Source: an uncultured Lysobacterales bacterium (GTDB taxonomy: Bacteria; Pseudomonadota; Gammaproteobacteria; Xanthomonadales; SZUA-36). Taken from it: a DNA stretch of 7,847 nt. The notes beneath the pieces were generated by a model. It searched no databases. It worked only from the letters and a program-made list of their open reading frames with translations, and was not told where the DNA came from. Positions 1 to 4,653 of the stretch are shown one piece after another (the stretch's first letter is position 1; each line of letters starts with the position of its first letter). The translations under genes and the position numbers were made by a program. The stretch lies in contig CALKKN010000078.1 of the NCBI GenBank assembly GCA_937995275.1, positions 1 to 7,847 on the forward strand, in the 5' to 3' direction.

Positions 1-279
1 GGTGACCAACACCGCGTGTCCGGCGGCGGTGATGGTGTGGGCGTGGCTGAGACGCGCATCGGGATAGCTGACGCCGCGCTCCATCAGGTACCGGAACCCC
101 CCGTTTCCGAGACGGTCCCGGAAACGCCAGGGCATGTCCCCGCGCAACTGGTCGACGACGACCAGCAGTACCAGCGCCGGGGTCTGGGGTGGCGAGGAAA
201 ACACCGGCGCACAGTAGAGGGCCAGGATCACAACGCCCAGCCGAACCAGCCGTCGTCGTTTGCAAATGTTGATTTTCAT
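1..279 (-). CDS. PafA-like alkaline phosphatase family protein, N-terminal part (cut by window edge)
   Basis: The first 93 residues are present and the rest lies beyond base 1. A basic n-region (KRRR, residues 7-10) and a hydrophobic stretch (about 14-28) look like a Sec signal peptide, so the enzyme should be periplasmic or secreted. The mature part begins with a beta strand ending in D43 (VVVDQLRGD), the expected first metal ligand. It continues with a GGFRYLMERG stretch and then TITAAGHA, where T84 is placed like the catalytic Thr of the type I phosphodiesterase/alkaline phosphatase superfamily (PafA, NPP). Family knowledge suggests a metal-dependent phosphomonoesterase that releases phosphate from organic phosphates; a phosphodiesterase cannot be excluded from this fragment. 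The start may be ATG at 279 or ATG at 285 (MQM...). Neither has a clear Shine-Dalgarno sequence. It is divergent from the pbpG-type gene. Confidence 0.82.
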   Translation of the reverse strand, partial: MKINICKRRRLVRLGVVILALYCAPVFSSPPQTPALVLLVVVDQLRGDMPWRFRDRLGNGGFRYLMERGVSYPDARLSHAHTITAAGHAVLVT

Positions 280-296
280 CTGCATCAGTATATGAT
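269..296 (+). promoter_or_regulatory. Putative sigma70-like promoter for the pbpG-type gene
   Basis: TTGATT at 269-274 and TATGAT at 291-296 are separated by 16 bp and read toward the endopeptidase, giving a leader of roughly 45 bases before the ATG at 348. The -35 box lies inside the first codons of the divergent phosphatase gene. Judged by eye only. Confidence 0.4.
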
Positions 297-338
297 CGGA
301 TCGCGTCGTGACCAGTCTGTTACGCCATGATACTTGCC

Positions 339-343
339 GGAGA
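339..343 (+). promoter_or_regulatory. Ribosome binding site that selects the start at 348
   Basis: GGAGA ends four bases before ATG 348. The in-frame upstream ATG at 327 has no comparable site, and the protein from 348 starts directly with a signal-peptide-like basic end. Confidence 0.6.
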
Positions 344-347
344 ATGC

Positions 348-1199
348 ATGCGGGCGACCAGAACAGGAATTTACCCGGTTTTGCTGCTGATCGGACTGGT
401 CGCGCTGACCCTGTCGCCCGCGCTTTCCGCAGCTTCCCGGTTCAGCGACCTCGAGGGCAGCCCCGATCTGCGGTCTGCCTCGGCACTGGTCATCGGGGCG
501 GACGCCGACGTGATTTACGGCAAGGACATCGATACGGTTCGCCCGATCGCATCCATCACCAAGCTGATGTCCGCCATGGTGATACTCGATGCCGGCCTCG
601 ACCTAGACGAGCCGATCACGGTCACGAAGGCGGATCGCGACCTGGTGCAGTTGACCGGATCCCGGCTTGAATTCGGCGCCACCCTCACGCGCCGTGAAAT
701 GATACTGCTGGCCATCATGTCGTCCGAAAACCGCGCCGCAGCGGCGCTCGGCAGGACCTGGCCGGGCGGCCTCGAGCAGTTCGTCGATCGTATGAACGCC
801 GGGGCCGCGAAACTCGGCATGACCCGCACCCGCTTCGCCGACCCCGCCGGCCTGCGCGTCGAAAACCAGTCCACCGCGCACGATCTGGGGCGGATGGTCA
901 CCGCCGCGCAGGCCTATGCGCTGATTCGGGAGGCCAGCACCACCCGCAGGCTGGAGGTGCGGCCCTGGCCCAACCGAGGTCCGCTCAACTACGTCAACAC
1001 AAACCGGCTGCTCAAGAACGAAACATGGGACATCGCGCTGAGCAAGACCGGCTACATCAACGAATCGGGACGCTGCCTGGTCATGCAGGCCACCATCGAT
1101 GGTGAACTGGTGTCCATCGTCCTGCTCAATTCATTCGGCAAGCTTACCCCGTTCGGCGATTCGAACCGCCTGCGCAAGTGGATGCAGGCCGGGCGCTGA
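348..1199 (+). CDS. pbpG: D-alanyl-D-alanine endopeptidase, PBP7/PbpG type
   Basis: This is a low-molecular-weight penicillin-binding protein of peptidase family S11, 283 residues from the chosen start. All three active-site motifs are present: SITK (S69 nucleophile, K72), SEN (126-128) and KTG (233-235). The motif ADPAGLRVENQSTAHDL (about 165-180) is typical of the PBP7 branch. Family members cleave D-Ala-mDAP cross-links in periplasmic peptidoglycan. Residues 1-29 form a signal peptide (MRATRTG, then a hydrophobic core ending ALSA-A). There is no extra C-terminal domain or amphipathic anchor of the DacA kind, which supports endopeptidase rather than DacA-type carboxypeptidase, though the exact activity is inferred. 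Start 348 is preferred over ATG 327 because of the ribosome binding site. The gene is monocistronic and converges on the cytochrome-rhodanese gene. Confidence 0.92.
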   Translation: MRATRTGIYPVLLLIGLVALTLSPALSAASRFSDLEGSPDLRSASALVIGADADVIYGKDIDTVRPIASITKLMSAMVILDAGLDLDEPITVTKADRDLVQLTGSRLEFGATLTRREMILLAIMSSENRAAAALGRTWPGGLEQFVDRMNAGAAKLGMTRTRFADPAGLRVENQSTAHDLGRMVTAAQAYALIREASTTRRLEVRPWPNRGPLNYVNTNRLLKNETWDIALSKTGYINESGRCLVMQATIDGELVSIVLLNSFGKLTPFGDSNRLRKWMQAGR

Positions 1200-1263
1200 G
1201 CGTTCTCCGCCACCGGCCCGCAGAAGCGTCGTCGCCACCTGCGCTGGCCGCCGCCCGGAAACT

Positions 1264-2346
1264 TTACTTCGATGGCGCGGTCGACGCGCCGCTGAACACC
1301 GGTAAACCGAGCGCTATCCAGCCCTGTATCCCCTCCCAGAGCACCGCGGAATTCGCAAGACCGCGGTCCCGCAGTTTGCGGGTAACGGATTCTGCCGCCG
1401 CGCGCGGGCATTCGCAGTAACTGACGATCCAGGTGCCGTCCTTCGGCAATTGGGTGGCCAGCCCGTCGAACCCCTCGTAGTAATAGGGGATGGGCACGGA
1501 CCCCTCGATGTGCGCGACCTGCCACATCGACATGACCCGCGTGTCCAGCACAATCATGCGCCGCTTCTCCTGAAGCGCCCGGTGCAGATCGGCGGCACGA
1601 ACGTACATGCCATCTTCGAGCCGAAAATCGAGGCCTGCAGACTCCGGATTGATGACATATTCCTCAGGACCCGGGGGGATCCGCAATTGAGGCTTTTCGG
1701 GTGACCAGTTGGTCTCGTGGCTGCGCAGGAATGCCGTCACCGCGTCGATGTCCTGCGCCGGCAGGATTTCGCCGAAGGCCGGCATGTCGGTGCCGTCACG
1801 GCCATGTTCGATCGCGTACCTCAGGAACGCGTCCGACGCGAGCGCCAGCAACGCCGGGTTGGCGATTGCAGGTCCCATCTCCCCCTCGCCCTTCTCGCCG
1901 TGACAGACCGCGCATTGATCGGCGAAGACCGCCCTGCCCCGCTCGACGTCACCTGTCAGAGGGTCGGCCGGCAAGTCAATGGACTCCACGTCGACCTGTT
2001 CCTTGAGCCACCGGGTCAGGCGGTATATTTCGGGGTTGTCCATGGGTCCGCCGATCTCGTCGAAATAGCCGCCCATCGGCGTGCCGCGCCGGCCATAGGC
2101 GATGGTGAACAGGATGTGCTCGGGAAAGCCCGAGCGCAGCAGCGACTTCGAGCGCAGGGACGGCGCATAGTCGTTGGCGTAGCCCTGCCGATCCTCGCCG
2201 TGGCACAGCGCACAGTACTGCTGATAGTCGGCGGCAGCGGCGGTGGCCTCTTCCGGGGTCAGCGGCGGCGCTTCGAAGGCCGCCACACTTGCCGCAACAG
2301 ACATCAGGGCACAGCACATGGCCATTCGAATGGGCGCCTTGTTCAT
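1264..2346 (-). CDS. Exported dihaem cytochrome c fused to a rhodanese domain
   Basis: The protein has 360 residues. The N-terminus (about 1-23, ending SVAA) is a signal peptide, so the protein acts in the periplasm. Domain 1 (about 35-118) has haem motif CALCH (C45, C48, H49), with M91 in RGTPMGG as likely sixth ligand. Domain 2 (about 131-212) has CAVCH (C145, C148, H149), with M188 in DGTDMPAFG as likely ligand. A linker of about 35 residues leads to a rhodanese domain (about 250-352): VLDTR (D268), the AHIEGSVPIPY loop, YCECPRA with catalytic-position C311, and the final EGIQGWIALGLPV. The cytochrome part should carry electrons and the rhodanese part could bind a persulfide. Coupling of the two is inference; no sulfur-oxidation gene lies nearby. 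GGAGG at 2355-2359, eight bases upstream, supports the ATG at 2346. The gene is divergent from ubiG. Confidence 0.9.
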   Translation of the reverse strand: MNKAPIRMAMCCALMSVAASVAAFEAPPLTPEEATAAAADYQQYCALCHGEDRQGYANDYAPSLRSKSLLRSGFPEHILFTIAYGRRGTPMGGYFDEIGGPMDNPEIYRLTRWLKEQVDVESIDLPADPLTGDVERGRAVFADQCAVCHGEKGEGEMGPAIANPALLALASDAFLRYAIEHGRDGTDMPAFGEILPAQDIDAVTAFLRSHETNWSPEKPQLRIPPGPEEYVINPESAGLDFRLEDGMYVRAADLHRALQEKRRMIVLDTRVMSMWQVAHIEGSVPIPYYYEGFDGLATQLPKDGTWIVSYCECPRAAAESVTRKLRDRGLANSAVLWEGIQGWIALGLPVFSGASTAPSK

Positions 2347-2354
2347 GACTTCTG

Positions 2355-2359
2355 CCTCC
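2355..2359 (-). promoter_or_regulatory. Ribosome binding site of the cytochrome-rhodanese gene
   Basis: GGAGG on the minus strand lies 8 bases before ATG 2346. This favours that start over the internal ATG encoding M8. Confidence 0.65.
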
Positions 2360-2485
2360 GGAATCGCTGATCGTGACTATGCCAGAAAACAACGGCCAGG
2401 TGGACAGGGAGTCGCTTCCGGCTGTCGCGGCAAAGCTCGTCAACGCGGCTGTCCCCACCGGGAACCTGATGGGTCGCGGAAACCT

Positions 2486-2514
2486 GTATTGTTTTTGTAT
2501 AGTTATGATAGAAT
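2486..2514 (+). promoter_or_regulatory. AT-rich block, possible ubiG promoter
   Basis: A sudden AT-rich stretch in a GC-rich intergenic region contains overlapping -10-like hexamers, TATGAT (2504-2509) and TAGAAT (2509-2514). No good -35 box stands at the usual distance: TTGTTT at 2489-2494 is only 14 bp from TAGAAT. The leader to ATG 2579 would be about 60 bases. The exact boxes are uncertain. Confidence 0.3.
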
Positions 2515-2578
2515 GACGCCCCAATCAACTGCCGGGCGGCCAACACCGGCGCACCGCCACGAAGAAAGTGAGCTACTC

Positions 2579-3322
2579 ATGATCAGCGACAGCACCATCG
2601 ATCCGCGGGAGGTTGCCTTTTACGAGAATCTGGCAGCGTTCTGGTGGGACAGAGCGGGGCCGTTCTGGCCATTGCACCGTCTGAATGGGCTGCGGGTTTC
2701 CTGGATCAGGGAGCGGCTCTGTGATCACTTCGGCATGCCGCGTGACGCGGCGCTGCCGCTGGCCGGCCTGCGGATCCTCGATATCGGGTGCGGCGGCGGC
2801 ATCCTGGCCGAGTCGATGGCCCGCCTCGGCGCAGCCGTCCGCGGGATCGACGTGGTCGAAAAGAACATCCGGATCGCCTCGGTACACGCGCGCCAGCAGG
2901 GCCTGGAAATCGACTACCGCGCCTGCACCGCAGAGTCGCTGGCGGCGGCAGGCGCCCGCTACGACGTGGTGCTGAACATGGAAGTCGTCGAACACGTCGC
3001 CGATCTGCCGGCGTTCATGGCCGCCTGCAATCGGCTGGTGGCCCCGGGCGGGGCGATGTTCATCGCGACCATCAACCGCACCGCGCTGGCCTGGCTGTTC
3101 GCCATCGTCGGCGCCGAGTACATCCTGCGCTGGTTGCCGCGCGGAACGCACCGGTGGCAGGAGTTTCGCGAGCCGTCGGAACTGCGGGACCTATTGGCGA
3201 GGGACGGTCTGCAGGTATGCAGCCAGTCAGGTGTCACAATCAATGCCCTTACCCGGACGTTCCACCTGACAGACCGCATGCAGGTCAACTACATGCTGAT
3301 GGCCCACGCCCCCGGGGCTTAG
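2579..3322 (+). CDS. ubiG: UbiG, ubiquinone biosynthesis O-methyltransferase
   Basis: This is an SAM-dependent class I methyltransferase of 247 residues, close to E. coli UbiG (240). UbiG performs both O-methylations of ubiquinone synthesis, on the 6-hydroxyphenol intermediate and on 3-demethylubiquinol, at the inner face of the cytoplasmic membrane. Visible signatures are the N-terminal FWWDRAGPFWPLHRLN (21-36), SAM motif I LDIGCGGG (67-74), acidic D91 ending the second strand, NMEVVEHV (133-140), and the UbiG/Coq3-specific segment TINRTALAWLFAIVGAEYIL followed by PRGTHRWQEF (164-196), a hydrophobic stretch thought to contact membrane. The frame is open far upstream to 2243, but homology begins just after ATG 2579, which has a modest GAG-type ribosome binding site. 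The stop is 3 bp from the convergent gpx stop. No gph or other ubi gene is adjacent in the window. Confidence 0.95.
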   Translation: MISDSTIDPREVAFYENLAAFWWDRAGPFWPLHRLNGLRVSWIRERLCDHFGMPRDAALPLAGLRILDIGCGGGILAESMARLGAAVRGIDVVEKNIRIASVHARQQGLEIDYRACTAESLAAAGARYDVVLNMEVVEHVADLPAFMAACNRLVAPGGAMFIATINRTALAWLFAIVGAEYILRWLPRGTHRWQEFREPSELRDLLARDGLQVCSQSGVTINALTRTFHLTDRMQVNYMLMAHAPGA

Positions 3323-3325
3323 ACG

Positions 3326-3865
3326 CTACCGGGTCAGCGCCTGCTCCATTGCAGCCACCAGGGCCGCATCGTCGGGCTGGGTGCGCGGGCTGTACGTTTC
3401 GATCAACGCGCCGTCACGCCCGATCAGAAATTTGTGGAAATTCCATTTCGGGAAAGTGCCGGACGCATCCGCCAGAGCGACGAAAAACGGGTGGGCATCG
3501 GAACCTTTGACCGCGGTCTTCTCGAACATCGGGAACTTCACGCCGTACGTCAGGCGGCAGAATTCCTCAATCTGTTCCTCAGTCCCGGGCTCCTGACCCA
3601 TGAAGTCATTGGAGGGGAAGCCCAGCACGACCAGGCCTTCGTCCCCATACTGCTCGTACAGGGCCTCGAGGCCATCGTACTGCGGCGTATTGCCGCACTT
3701 CGAAGCGGTGTTTACCACCAGCAGGACCTTGCCGGCGTATGCCTCGCACAGATTGATCTCTTCCGTCGACGCGAGACGGCGGAAATCCTGGTCCAGCAGA
3801 TCGGCCTCGCAGGCCAGAACGGATCCGCTCAGCATCATCAGGGCGACGAGTAGCAATGGCTTCAT
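3326..3865 (-). CDS. Exported Cys-type glutathione peroxidase
   Basis: The protein has 179 residues including an N-terminal signal (1-18, MKPLLLVALMMLSGSVLA). A Cys follows directly at position 19, so it is either a type I signal or an atypical lipoprotein signal (VLAC; Leu at -2 is unusual). The mature part is a glutathione peroxidase-family thioredoxin fold: NTASKCGNTPQYDGLEALY with peroxidatic C57, GFPSNDFMGQEPG with Q91, and KWNFHKF with W141 and N142, completing the Cys-Gln-Trp-Asn set. The Cys usual in the FPCNQF motif is Ser85, but C103 in EEFCRLTYGVKFP matches the resolving Cys of thioredoxin-dependent family members. Reduction of peroxides in the periplasm by a thioredoxin-like donor is therefore likely. 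GGAGA, five bases upstream, supports ATG 3865. A promoter under a palindromic operator precedes it. Confidence 0.92.
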   Translation of the reverse strand: MKPLLLVALMMLSGSVLACEADLLDQDFRRLASTEEINLCEAYAGKVLLVVNTASKCGNTPQYDGLEALYEQYGDEGLVVLGFPSNDFMGQEPGTEEQIEEFCRLTYGVKFPMFEKTAVKGSDAHPFFVALADASGTFPKWNFHKFLIGRDGALIETYSPRTQPDDAALVAAMEQALTR

Positions 3866-3898
3866 GGCTGTCTCCAGATTCCAAATTTACGGATGCCC

Positions 3899-3927
3899 AT
3901 TAATTGTAAACTAATTGTACAATTAAT
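3899..3927. promoter_or_regulatory. Palindromic AT-rich operator over the gpx promoter
   Basis: Three copies of the heptamer TAATTGT occur: forward at 3901-3907, forward at 3912-3918 and inverted at 3919-3925. The last two form the perfect 14-bp palindrome TAATTGTACAATTA. The outer arms ATTAATTGT (3899-3907) and ACAATTAAT (3919-3927) are a perfect 9-bp inverted repeat with an 11-bp spacer. The element overlaps the -10 box, fills the spacer and touches the -35 box, as expected for a repressor site. AATTGT/ACAATT half-sites resemble operators of the MarR/OhrR family, which respond to organic peroxides; that assignment is inference. Confidence 0.5.
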
Positions 3928-3930
3928 CAA
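3903..3930 (-). promoter_or_regulatory. Putative sigma70-like promoter of gpx
   Basis: On the minus strand TTGATT (3930-3925) and TACAAT (3908-3903) are separated by 16 bp. Transcription would begin near 3896, giving a leader of about 30 bases before ATG 3865. The two boxes and the spacer are overlaid by inverted repeats. Confidence 0.55.
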
Positions 3931-3981
3931 TCCACTCGAATTTGAGCTGCCAGCGTCTTTAATCCGCATCGGTCAAGCCCG

Positions 3982-4452
3982 TCAGCCGGTCAGTTCAAAC
4001 ACGCCGTCGACCTCGACCGCCACCCCAAACGGCAGCGCCGGCACGCCGACCGCGGCCCGGGCGTGGCGCCCGGCATCCCCGAACACCTCCACCATCAGGT
4101 CGGACGCCCCGTTGATCACCAGGTGCTGTTCGGTGAATCCGGGCGCGCTGTTGACGAATCCGCCCAGCTTGACCACGCGCCGGACCCGGTCGAGATCGCC
4201 GCCGCAGGCTGCCCTGAGCTGCGCGATCAGGTTGAGCGCGCAGAGCCGCGCCGCCTGCCGGGCCTCCTCCACCGAATAGTCTTCACCGACTTTGCCCTGG
4301 TACCTTATTTCCCCGTCTTCCATGGTGATCTGCCCGGACACGAACACCAGGTTCCCCGAGACAACCCACGGGACGTAATTGGCCGCGGGGCTGGCGGCCC
4401 CCGGAAGCTGAATGTTCTTGTCGGCCAGACGTGCTTCGATCAGACCTGTCAC
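3982..4452 (-). CDS. RidA/YjgF/UK114-family protein (approx. 156-residue subgroup)
   Basis: This is a small cytoplasmic protein of 156 residues that, by family, forms trimers with active sites between subunits. The start region IEARLADKNIQLP, then ANYVPWVVSGNLVFVSGQ (24-41), GKVGEDYSVEEARQAARLCALNLIAQL (53-79) and the C-terminal HARAAVGVPALPFGVAVEVDGVF (130-152), are typical of the longer RidA-like subgroup rather than of 128-residue RidA itself. R132 stands near the position of the Arg that binds the carboxylate of the 2-aminoacrylate imine in RidA; whether this subgroup deaminates enamines or imines is not established by sequence. The start is GTG at 4452, set by a strong AAGGAGG, not the upstream GTG at 4491. 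It lies on the same strand as, and 116 bp upstream of, gpx. gpx has its own promoter, so co-transcription is uncertain. Confidence 0.88.
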   Translation of the reverse strand: MTGLIEARLADKNIQLPGAASPAANYVPWVVSGNLVFVSGQITMEDGEIRYQGKVGEDYSVEEARQAARLCALNLIAQLRAACGGDLDRVRRVVKLGGFVNSAPGFTEQHLVINGASDLMVEVFGDAGRHARAAVGVPALPFGVAVEVDGVFELTG

Positions 4453-4459
4453 CAGCGAA

Positions 4460-4466
4460 CCTCCTT
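4460..4466 (-). promoter_or_regulatory. Strong ribosome binding site that fixes the RidA-family start
   Basis: AAGGAGG on the minus strand lies 7 bases before GTG 4452. It would lie inside the coding sequence if the first possible start (GTG 4491) were used, so the shorter 156-residue protein is preferred. This also matches the usual length of the subgroup. Confidence 0.75.
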
Positions 4467-4653
4467 CGGATACAACCGCAACAGCAGACACCCTATATCA
4501 TGAGCCAAAACAGCCTCGGCACCAATGCCGGTCGCGTCCGGGCAGGCATCGCCGTCTTCATCATTCTCCGCCGGTTCGTCCCGATGGACCGAATCACCGC
4601 TGTTGCGTTGGCGCTGCGGGAAAACGCAGGGCGCCGTTTACCCGGAATCCGGG

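Noticed and set aside
327..347. Longer start for the pbpG-type protein (ATG 327)
   Set aside because: It adds MILAGEC before a complete signal peptide, and the ribosome binding site lies downstream of this ATG.
1274..1290. GGCGCG-GTCGA-CGCGCC hairpin near the end of the cytochrome gene, as a shared terminator for the convergent genes
   Set aside because: It lies within the coding region, has no U-tract, and such GC palindromes are common by chance in this composition.
2243..2578. Upstream extension of the ubiG frame (112 extra codons)
   Set aside because: It overlaps the start of the divergent cytochrome gene and its ribosome binding site. The sequence is low complexity and UbiG homology begins only after ATG 2579.
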